DNA of 60,000 nt from Lineus longissimus. Lineage: Eukaryota; Nemertea; Pilidiophora; Heteronemertea; Lineidae. Shown piece after piece: positions 46,741 to 57,990 of the stretch. The stretch lies in NCBI RefSeq assembly GCF_910592395.1, contig NC_088319.1, forward strand, positions 16,990,001 to 17,050,000, written 5' to 3'. How positions within the stretch are numbered: position 1 is the first letter of the stretch; every line of letters starts with the position of its first letter. The notes under the pieces are model-generated. The model was not told where the DNA came from, did no database searches, and was given only the letters and a program-made list of their open reading frames with translations. The translations under genes were made by a program, and so were the position numbers.

Positions 46741-47508
46741 TTATTAAACTATTATATTATTATCATATTATTCAGGGCTTGCGCACTACACGGTCTATTG
46801 TCTTAAAACAAAGCCGACTAACACATGGGCCTAAATTGCCATTGTTGCACATTCTTAGGATCACCAGGGAGACCTATAACCCCGACCAGACGAATCAGCT
46901 TCCATGGGGGTCGCTAGGCCTAAAGCGACAGACGTGGTGCGACGTCTCGTGACAATATTATTCACAGTTTTATATTTTCTTGATTCTAGATCTCGAAAGT
47001 GCGATATATCTACTCGATGTGCTGCTTCGGCTGAACCGGGACGAAAATTAATGCCAAGTCTGGCAATGGGGATCGATTTGACTAAGTATGCAATAAAAAG
47101 CACTTGCGGATTGGCTCCCTTCACGACCAGACATAGATTATATGCTAGGTAAAATACTCAGTAGTTAATTAATTGGCTAAAACATTCGACACGAACCTCC
47201 TGTTTCGTGCAAATCTTCAAGAAGAGGTCGTTTATGACATAGATTCTTGGTAAAAAGAAAGATTTCCTTTAATTGGGGGCGAAACTTTTTGTTTATATAT
47301 GTCTACTTTTCTTGGTAAACCTAATGGAATAGATACCGTATAAGACATATTGCACATTCCCAAAGCTGCAGGAACGAGTTAATTGCCCTGGGAAAAGATA
47401 TTTTTCTCTGTATTGGTGACATAAGAACTTATAACTACCAGTAGCGAGCGGAGACTGGCGCGATGACAATGAATTCCCTCCCACACTATTAATTGTCTAC
47501 AGATATAA
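46741..47508. other. No recognisable gene
   Basis: Opposed frames at 46861-47152 (87 and 82 codons) overlap, with no domain in either. Nothing else was seen. Confidence 0.45.
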
Positions 47509-47631
47509 ATTCAAGCCTAATGCACATCCATGTCTAAATAAGAAATGTCTACTTTCAATAACCAAGCAACATATCTAGCTTAGTTATTGAAAGTAGAAAT
47601 GTCTGGTTTAGACATGGATTCAAGCCTATTG
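47509..47631. mobile_element. Long hairpin between direct repeats
   Basis: Arms at 47526-47562 and 47583-47619 are inverted repeats of 37 bp with 33 matches, around a 20-base loop. The ends begin ATCCATGTCTAAA and the inner 13 bp (TACTTTCAATAAC) pair perfectly. The hairpin lies between near-identical 14 bp direct repeats, ATTCAAGCCTAATG (47509-47522) and ATTCAAGCCTATTG (47618-47631). This fits a tiny MITE with a long target duplication, or a duplicated-inverted segment. The fold is also the size of a microRNA precursor. No second copy was noticed in the window. Confidence 0.65.
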
Positions 47632-49205
47632 TCGCAGTCTTGTTCAGAAGAAAATGGGTTGCGTTTTTTGTTAAAGATATTTGGCAAAAATTGGTATTTG
47701 GGCGATACTTGGGATGACGACATCGTTTCAGCCAACAATTCGGTGCCGTTACACAGCCTGGAAACTTGACAGAGATGTCTAAGGTGCTGATAGCCTTCCG
47801 CCTTTTGAGAAGCACAGTACAGATTTCAAGATCACTGCATCCTATTCCGGGACAAAGTAAAAAATATGTATGGCGCGTTACGTTGAACAAAGACAGCCCT
47901 ATTAGTTTGAGAAATGTACATTTAAAGTAAGAGAAATAGCACTGGCTGCCATTTGTTTCGTAATTTCAAAGTGAGATTGACGATCGAAGACAATGAGCTA
48001 ACTTCGCCATAACCAATCTTCTATTCTTCGCTGGCCGTTTGTTAAAGCCGACTGTTAGCCGTGGATGGTATCTTCTTTAGACGAACACAAACGGTTCTTC
48101 TGGAATTGTGAGAACAGAGTAGGGCATATGACGACTCCTACACCAAAATTCAACATGACCAATTCCGTCAACGACGGAGACCATTTGTACCTTTCCACAT
48201 TGACATTGTGAGCATTATCTTTTGTCAAATACTGTACATGCACTTTGCGAAAAGAAACGTGATGAAAGGCAGAAAAGCATTTACCATGCATTACAGCCTA
48301 AACATACGAAGCTTTTTCCCTCCTAAAGCTATATGAGTCGACAATTCAATTCAAGCGAACTCGTGACATTAAAACTTGAAATTGGATGTTGAAATTTAGC
48401 TTTGGTTTATCAATAATAGAATAATCACGCAAGCTTTGTATGCATGTAGCATTGAGGCTTTTTCCGATGTACTAAAGTTGAACATTTTAGGTTAGTTCTG
48501 TCTTTATAGAAAATGTCGACCGTGACGAAATTGGAACTGTCATATCAAATATTCCGCACCAAAATAGTATTCGAACCAAAATATGCAAACTAGATGTTGA
48601 GTTCGGCGTATTAAACGTCTAAAAGGACAATAAATCCTTATTTATCATTCCTGTCGACGAGGCGGTTGACGTGGTCTTATGATATGATGTATACCGCCGT
48701 CAGTAAATGATGAAATGTAACGTGGGGGAGGAGATCATCTGATTGCGATCTAGTGAGATTATCAATATTTTTTCATTCAGTACCCGGTTCCTGACGTCGT
48801 CGATACTGCTGTCTCTTTCACATTTCCCGAGCATTTATCGTTAGGAAATCCGAAATGGAAGTCGGCTTATCTATCAGCTTTGATTGGACCAAAACACAGA
48901 TTTATAAGTAGGCCATCACGGTTACGGTATCAGTTTAGCCTTTCACAATACGTGCTCACGTTTGCGAAGAAATTATAACTCACTAGAAAAAGACTAGTTA
49001 ATTTTATCCATGACGACGAGTGATACCAATCCTAGACTTACATGTACTAACAGTGCTTCATAGGTCACGTGTCAACAATTGCCTACACGGTACTATGTAC
49101 CAACATATTGTCGACCGAAATTCCGCCAGTGGGTAAAATTATTCAGGGAGATGACATTTTAGTGTGGTCCATCCAAGGATAATTGGCTCAATCATTTAAC
49201 CAGTA
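47632..49205. other. No recognisable gene
   Basis: Short frames (47555-47890 -, 48055-48291 -) have no domain. About 900 bases after 48291 are empty of frames. Confidence 0.45.
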
Positions 49206-49209
49206 CGAG

Positions 49210-49275
49210 TAAAATAGTGGGAAAGCTCGCCTCGGGAAAAAGCTGGTTCGAGTCACAATTCTCGGGTATGTGAAT
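49210..49275 (+). mobile_element. tRNA-like fragment, probable SINE head
   Basis: AATAGTGGGAAAGCTCGCC (from 49213) resembles a degraded tRNA A box and D arm. GGTTCGAGTC (49245-49254) is a near-perfect pol III B box, about 30 bp further on. The stretch after it (ACAATTCTCGGG) resembles the tail of tRNA-derived SINE heads. The acceptor stem does not pair and no CCA-side structure is intact, so this is not a functional tRNA gene. A C13 run follows 5-6 bp later. Confidence 0.45.
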
Positions 49276-49280
49276 AGGTT

Positions 49281-49293
49281 CCCCCCCCCCCCC
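49281..49293 (+). repeat. C13 homopolymer
   Basis: Thirteen C, followed by a pyrimidine-rich stretch (TTCTTCTTTTTCTTC). It may be the low-complexity part of the SINE-like fragment just upstream. Confidence 0.9.
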
Positions 49294-52200
49294 ATGTTCT
49301 TCTTTTTCTTCGCAAATGAATTTCTGTCATCAGGGTGCTGTTATCTCTTACCGTGAACCCATCTGCATTGCCTAATTCGGTTCAAATTTTACAGCGATTT
49401 TGGCGCGGCGTGCGTGTGTAGTCAGCGCTCAATACATGACAGTTAGAACTGCCTCAAATGGGATCAAATCTGAATTACTTCAGCTATAAATCACTGAGGC
49501 GTAAACACGGAGATTGGATTGATTCTCAAACAGTATTTGATCTCTCACTTCTCATTAAATCACAAGAACCATCCTGAAACTGAAGAACATTAGCAAAAGC
49601 GAACCCTCAAGGAACTGTAATATGAGTTGTTCTATCTGCTCTTGTGACACCTTTCTGACTTCTTAACGACTTTTCTAACTTTCCTGATTGATCCGACTTA
49701 TCTGACCGACATCTGACAAAGTTCACGTCTATTTTATATCAGCGGTTTTTTTCATCGAGTGAGCCTTCTTCAGTACCTACAAAATGGCATATGCCTCTTG
49801 GCTTTTCAATGATGGCGACACAAGAACGCTACATAGCCATGATAGCTTAACTGTTGTTCTATCTAACCATATTTATTTTGACATGGTAAAAATCGATACT
49901 TAGAGATACTAATAGGTAACTATGATACAATGGTATGCTATTAACCCATAATGTAGAAACCGATATGATCTGATCAAGCGTGGTAACACAAATCGCTTTG
50001 ACTTATCAATTATTGTAAAACAGTAACCTTAAACGGCTGTCAATTTGGATCACACACTGACTTTATTGAGAGCGCATTCACGGAAATATGAGGAAATACC
50101 CACATTATTTGCATGACAGGACCGAAAGAAACATATGTCCAGAAGTCCGGACGGAAACCAACCAAAGACGTGTTGAAAAAGAATGCTACGCATGATATTC
50201 TTTCCAGCCTGTGATCAATTCCCACTTGCCCGCCATCCAAAACGTTCCATAACAAATAAACTGTCAAACAGTTACACAGATCACAGATAACAAAATGTAA
50301 ACGAAAACTAATCAATACACCGTACCACTCACAATTCTCAAAAATGAAGTAGCTAAAACACACAGAAATAAAACCCATCCATAATTAATGACATTCAGCA
50401 TACCTTTATCCTTTCTACAGCAACGCCTCACTTAACATTAGCTGCTATTGTTGGTAACTTCTCGAAGAGTGTCTTCACTTGAATCACAACCTACCGCGAT
50501 ACCGGATCAATGCAGCTTGGTTTCTTTTCTCCTTTGGTCCAAAGCAAGTCTAAAATGTAATCACTTCAAGGTTTTGTCCAGTAGCATCAACTCCCAAAAC
50601 TGTCATGCCAGTGTTTTTTACTTTACCGTATGTATGATATGTTTCCTTTTGACTGTCTCCGCAGCCTATTCTGTCTGACTGCTCTCCTCAGCTATCAAAG
50701 TGTTAACGCCAACAATAGAAAGTGCTCGACTTGTTATAAGTTGGAAATTTCATTCATCCAGAATGTTGAATTGACTCGCATGTGACACCTTATCCTGATG
50801 GCTTAACCTGAGTTCATTCAAGTGACGTCCCTCCCACGCTTTGGTCCCTGTCCGATAATGTCCTTTCTTATAGCACCTTAGTCGACCTCTTGGGTATCAT
50901 CAAGCGACCCCGTATCACAGTGCCAGCATCAATACATAGCATGTACCACAGCAGTAAGAATAAAATCCGTTTACCCGTATTAAGAAGTCACTCTAACTCG
51001 AAATCAAATTATAAACGTTTTTCGTGTATTGGTCCCAATATCACCCGATTCCTGTATTACCTGTCCAAGTATATCAGTTTATATCTGTCTATTAAGCTTT
51101 CGTAACGTATTGTAGAATGTCTCACTAACTGCAGTCCTGAAACCAGAGGCCCTAGCAAAACAAGGACAGACTACCATTCTACTGGCGAAAGTCAAATAAT
51201 GCACAGTCCCGTTAACGCTACAGCTATTCGGTTCAAATAGTCTTTATTTCTGACATCGGCTTATAATATTGTCACAACCAAGAGTCCTGAAGAGGAGGGA
51301 TGAGCATTAATAGATAACTTCGGGTCCGTACGACTTGACCAACTCCACCATTGGTAAAATCCTTTTTGAAGTCAGACGATGACGATTAGAGTTGCTGGTG
51401 CAAACACTACTAACTATCACGCTAAATTGCCTCATCACCAAGCAACAACCTCTAAACACACAACCTCGCAGCAGAAACAATGCATCAGTAGCTGCAAACA
51501 AATCATGAAATTCGTTCCATCCATGATTGAGGGAAATCACAACTATCACAACTTCCAGGCGACCTGTAACACGTTCTTTATAAACTGGACAGCAGTGGTA
51601 TTTCGTCCCGTTATAAGTCCTTAAACATTAAGTCACAGAATCAATCTTATCACGAACACAGTTCTTGCTTTCTCTATTGTCCGGGTGGCGATCTTAAGCT
51701 AATCCTATTAGAGTTAGACCCAGTTTCTCTCCTCACCACTCCCCCGACTCCTAAGCCTAGATGGTCCGGCGATGCTCCACTGACAGTTGGCAGCCGTCAA
51801 CACAACGCTTTCCCGGTGCTTCGTCGGCAATGGTAACTCTGACGCGCGTGGCTAGTGAGAATGAATGCGTGCAGCTCACGCAGCAGTCGACTCTTTAACG
51901 GATGGCCCGTCTCTCAAGGGGATAAAACTGCTTACGGGTGGAATCGTCGGCGTTCAAACAATACATCTCATTTTCTTGTCTAAATTTAGGATCAGTATAG
52001 AGATCATGTTTTTGATTCGTTAGATGAGTTATCGATTCAATAATTCTAGAAATTATTTATTTTTGAAAAATTTCGTTTCATTCTCCGTTTACAACAGTTT
52101 ATTATTTGTTTTAATACGCGCTTGAAATTTTGATTGTCTAAAAAGACTCCCCGGTGCCTGATACAGATACAGCTTCAATTGCCTTGTCAGCATTCGCTTA

Positions 52201-52482
52201 CTTATTCATTAAAACAGTCTTAAGGGTATACGAAAGCGTATGATAAGTATTTAGATCGTTCGGTTGCCCGAAAGAGACGCAGCGTAATGTAGTTATGTAA
52301 GAGTGCTTGGGAGTAGGGGGCGAACCGATGGATTATGGAAGTGTTAAAGGATTCTGTCGTGCAAATATTCCACAAAGATACATCTTTTATAGGCTGTGAA
52401 CATCTACCATGCCCCTGAAACACGTTAAAAACCCATTGTACGGAAAGAGACTTCATGTTAGGAAGTTTCCCCAAAGCTCAAG
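49294..52482. other. No recognisable gene
   Basis: The longest frame is minus 50378-50040 (112 codons, hydrophobic, no domain). Frames at 51307-51624 overlap on both strands. About 750 bases (49294-50039) are empty. No repeats were seen. Confidence 0.45.
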
Positions 52483-52565
52483 AACGCCAACGCCGACCCC
52501 TTAGCCCACTGTTGGGCATCCTGATTACGATGCACAATAATGGGATGGGCGTTCGCGTTGGCGTT
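52483..52565. repeat. Inverted repeat, AACGCCAACGC arms
   Basis: AACGCCAACGC (52483-52493) and GCGTTGGCGTT (52555-52565) are exact complements 61 bp apart, with weaker pairing beyond. The right arm in complement matches 44237-44250 over 14 bp, so the arm is a dispersed word. Confidence 0.6.
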
Positions 52566-52612
52566 TCGTGGACATTGCGAAAACCCTATTGTTTGTTTGA
52601 TTCCCATCACGT

Positions 52613-52755
52613 CCATCTCAAATTGGTCTTATGAGGACAAAGTCACAACCAGGAGACCAGGATTGGTTCACTTGAACTTAATGAGCCCGCAAAGGTGGAT
52701 TGATTAGATAAATTCCCATTCCGTTCATCTTTAATTGGTCTTATGAGGACAAAGT
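52613..52755 (+). repeat. Spaced duplication containing dispersed repeat copy 2
   Basis: AATTGGTCTTATGAGGACAA starts at 52621 and again at 52733, 112 bp apart. Similarity also covers the ATTCCCAT...CGTCCATCT-like bases upstream. The first unit includes 52635-52661, the 27 bp match to 22506-22532. Confidence 0.7.
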
Positions 52756-52760
52756 GGGGA

Positions 52761-55700
52761 TAGGTTCATTTTCACTTTTGGTAACACAATTATGCTCCAG
52801 ACCCTTGTAGTCGACTATTTTAGGCTACGAAACTAACATCAGACATTTCTTCCTATATGGCTAAATGCTTCTTCTTTTTTTCTCGTCAGATCAATTGTAA
52901 GTAGTTAGTCACAGCATATCTGACTTCGTTAGCTAAACTTGCTGGAAACCACTACAACAGGGTCGTTCGGGTTGTAATTGTAACAGCCTATTCCAACGAT
53001 AATAACTTTGAAGAGCTCAAATGGTGACACGCAAAAATTATTATTCAGGAATATGCAGGATATTGAACAACTTACCTTTAGCCAGCGCGTCTTTTGATGT
53101 CACGAAACATTTCAGAAACAAAAGTGTAAGTTCGTACGCTGATGTGCAGTCACAACACCTAGCGTGTATCCCTCTATACATTCATTATGAACAAATACGA
53201 AAATAAGATGAATCAAACTTGATGTGAATCAGAAAACGTACATCCTCTAAAGATAAAGTTTCTCGCATATTGACTGAAATTCACACTACTTAAAGATGAG
53301 TTACCGTCGATGTAATCCAGTTTTCTTGTCCAATTTCACTCTCATTGCCAATGCGTTGTTGATGCCAAAACTGTTGCTTCCAATATCAGAAGAGTTCCCA
53401 TAACTGGCCCACAGACCATTGAGTTCATTCAATTAAAGTGTGCAGGCCACTTTACCAATCATATTCACAGCGAAACTGCTCCTGACAGATCCTGTAAACG
53501 AGGGCAACTATAGTTAACCAACTTCTTTGAGTCGAACCGCTCACCTTAAAGTGAATGCTCGTGCACTACTACTAATAAATATTCATCAATACGTTTACTC
53601 TAAAAACCAAGGCATCTTTGGCACAAACGGACCGTTTGAAGCTAGCCGCGTAGCGCAGAGTGTCAGTTCCTGCATCGGTACTTCTCGCTACTGTCAGGGT
53701 GCATTTCGATTGACAACTCTTCGCTTGGACTTGAATATTTTGAATGATTTATCAAGTCCTGTTCAGGGTACGTTGCAATTGACATTTGCCACTAAGTGGA
53801 CACGAACTTCATCTGCGTCCAAACCAACGCATAGAAAACTGTGTAAATGTGCAACTGGGTGTACACGAGAGCATTATGAAATTCATGTTAAACTGTTGTT
53901 TGCTCCTATGGACTCTTCTTCCTGTTCGAACAGGACAGCAAACCGTGATTGTCCACATCAGTACCGTCATGTCAGGTTTTCAAGTCGTCGTCAATGAACG
54001 AAAACGATGATTCCGATGAGTTATCCTTTCTATTGCTGATAGACTAAACTGTGAATCGAAGCAATGCTCTCTCACACTTATAAAAACATAAGCAAACAAA
54101 TCAACAGGTATCTGCAGGCCAGTGGTTGATGCCCGGTAATGAGTGGAACCTCCCGTACTCACGCAGATCGCGTACACTCACCCCTCGTGCAGTGGAAACA
54201 TGAAATAACAGGTTTCTCGCGAAAAAGTGTGAGAAAATACGTTCAAGGTATACAAACGTAGAGTTACTATCTGTGTTGTCTGGGCCTATTAGTAGCCACC
54301 GGTCTTGTAAACACGAGCCTCGGACCCCAGACAAATTAGCCGGCGGTACCTCAGTAGTAAGTGGTAACTAATTTAACAGACTGGTCATTAGTACTAAAGA
54401 TTATCTACTTAATTAGTTATAATCTCAAATGTTGTATCGTGAGTTTGATTTGATTAGAAGTATAGTCTTGAATATCTTCATTAGTTGTTGGAAACCGGCG
54501 GTGTCGGTTTGTTTTTCGATGTTTGATGTTTTACATGCTGCTATGAGAGATCTGGGATTTTGAGTTTTTGCCAATGAGAATCATTACCTTCGTTTACACA
54601 AGTTGCTTCGGCTTCTCAGTACATGCTGCTGTTCGGAGTAACATCCTTATTGCTCTGCAATTGCTCATTTCAAAACGACCATAACTTTGTTTTGGAATAT
54701 ATTTGTAACTTTCCTATTAAAAATGTAATAAGCCAAACGATTCTCGTCGGTTCATCATGGCCTTTCCGAAAGTATCTGGCCTTGGGGCGAATTTCATAAA
54801 TGAAATCCACAATAATATCATCAATCGAAATTTCCACGTCTTTGATTAAAACGCGAAAAGGTTGCTAATTTCAACAAAATCTTTGTTCAAAAAGATATAA
54901 AAACGAAACCCGAAGGATATCTTATTTTAGGGTCGAACCACTTATCAGTTACCAACAAGGTTTAAATGTCACCTAACCCGCCCTTTCAACCCAAAATAAT
55001 GCCAGTGCAAGACTGGAAAAAAGAAAATGGTGTTTGGAATATCAGGAAACAATCAGGTGCATAGTTTTGAATGCGGTGCCTAAAGGATTTCAATAAATAA
55101 TCAGTCCCCTCTGATATCGAATAACGGGATAAACTATGCCACAATTTTCGATATTCTGATTTGAACACATTACAAAACCCTGAAAATATCAAACATTCTA
55201 AAGAAGTTTTGTAACTAAAAACAAGAATTAATGATGATAAGTCGCTGAATATTCTTGCTTAGATGTATATATTTGGCCATACTGAACACTAGTATACCCT
55301 TAGTCAGGAAAAGTCCACATCGGACAAACTTTAACCAAGAATTTAAAGAAATCAACGAGGTTTTTCTCAATTGCGTATACCCGATAACCAATAGCAAAAA
55401 TTCTCAGACATGACCGTCAAAATAAATAATTGTGGTTGAAATAAATTGATGAGTATCAAATCACACTCCCTGATCGATTTAACGATTTTGACATCAGGCC
55501 AATATATAAACCGTCAAATAGGATTTATTTGTTGTGCCTCCTAGTATCGTGCGTGGAGCCTGAGGGTGATGAAGATATGCTTGTCCAGGTTTTGTGGGCC
55601 TCGCTGTATAGCCTTGTAGTGTGTTTGCCATTGAACAGAAACCACACCATGGCCGCTACAATAAACACTTCTCAGTGACAATTAATTTCCGTCTCCGTGC

Positions 55701-56115
55701 TCTCCATCACCAAGTTTTGTAAATCAACGTCCATTGTGTAAACGCGTTAACAAATGAATTATAGACTCAAGAAAGATGTGAATAGTGCGGGGGTTGGTCT
55801 CCTAGGTATTGTGGTTCCGTGGATTGCAAAGCAAACAGCCGTCCATATCAACAGCTCATGCCGACCATACTGTTATTTTCGTTGATTTTCAGGCTAAGGT
55901 AGACTCCTCATGCTTCTGCTCGCATCACTCCCACACTTATAAATCATCCATATCATTACGAATTATCACGGGGCTGACTAATTAGTAGTGTGGTGTACTA
56001 AGAACACACCGTTCCGAAATAAAAGAATATTTTAAAAACATGTTTACGGAGGCAATTGGCAGGTTTAAAAGGTTGGCGTTTGATTTCTCAGAAAGTTCTT
56101 GTCGCGATTTCCTTG
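52761..56115. other. No recognisable gene
   Basis: The 156-codon + frame at 53527-53997 opens with TTG and has no ATG until near its end, so it is not a credible start. It could only be an internal exon, and no domain is seen. Other frames are under 80 codons. The 54.4-55.5 kb part is AT-rich. Confidence 0.4.
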
Positions 56116-56127
56116 CCCCCCCCCCCC
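56116..56127 (+). repeat. C12 homopolymer
   Basis: Twelve uninterrupted C; no further structure. Confidence 0.9.
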
Positions 56128-57893
56128 TTCCTTGTTTTGGAGAAGGTCTCCATTCCGACAGCTAGCTTTGCCGGGCAAATCTCTCTTTTCATCTAGATAA
56201 AAGGTGGAAATTGCCGCTGGGTCCGGACATGGCAATATTTTGAACAAACCAAAAGTGTTAATTGACCACGAAAAACGTTTTAACTTGCAGTTTCTGTTTC
56301 TGACTCTCCAACTTTTGTCTTCCGGTAAAATCGATGATTCATCGTGTGTGGGCAGAAGAGTTTCGTGGTCTGACCACGGCGGCTTATTTGATATTCTCGC
56401 TGCAAGAACTTGTGAACGAAGTCAAGAGAGTTTAATACAATTTGAATATGTTTGAACCAAAACCGACATTGGGATGAATACAAGATATTCTCCTGGGAGG
56501 CGAGCGGTCCGGAGATAGCTCCCTTTGTGTTCTGCGGAGACTGAATTTTAATAGATGTCTATATTATGCTCCGAAAATATAGTTAACCCGAGGGAAGACC
56601 AGTCCCTCGAATATATCTCATCAGAATACTCCCACGCCTATGCGAACAAAGACAAACTATGTTTAGTTATCACAAAAAAGGAACCATGTCTCAGTTGACT
56701 TTATGCATTACTTTCCATACCAATTGTCCTCGGTTCCATATGTGGTGAAACAAATCGCTGCCTCTTTTATTCTTATATCACCTTCGGAGAGATGATTCAG
56801 TTTGTTCTAACGGTACTTAAGAACACCAGCAATAAACTTGTATCACTTGTATGACCATGTTATTCATGTAATACAGCGATTAAAGCAAACACACAATCAA
56901 AGTACACACAATCATCAAGAAATGATTATAACTGCTTCATCAAGTACCATGGAACTTCTGCTGGACAAACATTTGTAGTTTTTCGGCGTAATTTCACTTA
57001 GCACTAATATGTCTTATATCCTACTCTGCACCGAAGCACAGTAATCTCTGCTGTATAGTCAACTCCTCTGTTTTAAATTTTGGGTACTGTTTTACTGTCG
57101 TTCGCTGCATTGGTACATCTTGCAGCCCCTGGCCTAAATTCTGTGTTGCTACACGAGGAAAAGACGAGCAAATAAATGGTTATCTTTTTCTATAAAAGAC
57201 AATCTACTCTGTATTTGGATAGCTAAACAAAAGATGAAACACAGCAGAAAATTAGCATTCCTGCAGTGGAGTTTAATCGCTTTGAAGGAAAACCTTCTTG
57301 ACGTCTAGAAAACTCAGCATTTCTCCTACAGTCCACAGGGGAGTTTCTATCGCATTGTTTCATTATCTGTTCAACGACTGTCTTGAGGCTAGCGAGGGCG
57401 GTGCACGCTGGGTCCATTTCAAGTGAAATAATTCTTATAGGACGATTTCGCTAAATATGTGCATTAGGCTCAAATGTCCAGCGAACCACCATTGTCTAAA
57501 TCCATCATTTAAGACACCATTGTTCCTCTTGCTTCTCCGTACTCGGAACGTTACCATAACGCTTATAAAAGAAGCGTGCGTTTCTTTGGAAGTTCCTTTC
57601 CCGAGACTTCTGGCGCATAATGGATCCGTTTATAGCGTTGCATTCGTCTCTTGTTGTTCTAACTTCCCCATTTCTATCTGTATAACTTTCATAAGGTTGC
57701 TTGAGGCGTTGGCTTTTATGTAGGCTGGCTTTGTTCCGTTTGATATCGGGGGAGGATTGTATGACGAAAGTTAATGTCTTTTCTACTTGCGATTACTTAA
57801 TACTTACACGGCCCAAGTCGAGATAACTGTTATAACCGACTGAAACGCGTCGAAATTGAAGACACCGTAGTAACTTATGAGTATTCAGTAGGG
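56128..57893. other. No recognisable gene
   Basis: Frames of 60-90 codons (56204-56455 +, 56280-56483 -, 57223-57417 -, 57457-57723 +) have no recognisable domain. About 740 bases (56484-57222) are empty. Confidence 0.45.
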
Positions 57894-57896
57894 GCT

Positions 57897-57976
57897 GCTG
57901 TGTCAGCAGCATTCGCCAGTCACGTGACCAACCCATGCTGTGTCAGCAGCATTCGCCAGTCATGTGACCAACCCAC
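57897..57976 (+). repeat. 40 bp tandem duplication with E-box
   Basis: Two adjacent 40 bp units (57897-57936, 57937-57976) match at 38 of 40 positions. Unit 1 holds GTCACGTGAC, a palindromic bHLH-zip E-box; unit 2 has the weaker CATGTG at the same place. A GCTGCTG / CAGCAGC hairpin (57894-57910) spans the left border. Confidence 0.9.
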
Positions 57977-57990
57977 GCTGCCATCTTGCG
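57919..57990. promoter_or_regulatory. E-box pair plus YY1-type motif
   Basis: CACGTG (57921-57926), CATGTG (57961-57966) and CTGCCATCTTG (57978-57988) lie within 70 bp. On the minus strand the last reads CAAGATGGCAG, a good YY1 core. E-box plus CCATCTTG near a start site is common in animal housekeeping promoters. A gene on either side could not be identified. Confidence 0.3.

Noticed and set aside
46333-46806. 157-codon Tyr/Ile/Leu-rich open frame
   Set aside because: It is created by the (TTATA)61 array, which has no stop in any + frame.
49210-49275. Functional tRNA gene
   Set aside because: The B box is good, but the A box is degraded and the acceptor stem does not pair.
53527-53997. 156-codon frame
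   Set aside because: It opens with TTG and has no ATG until near its end. About one frame of this size is expected by chance.
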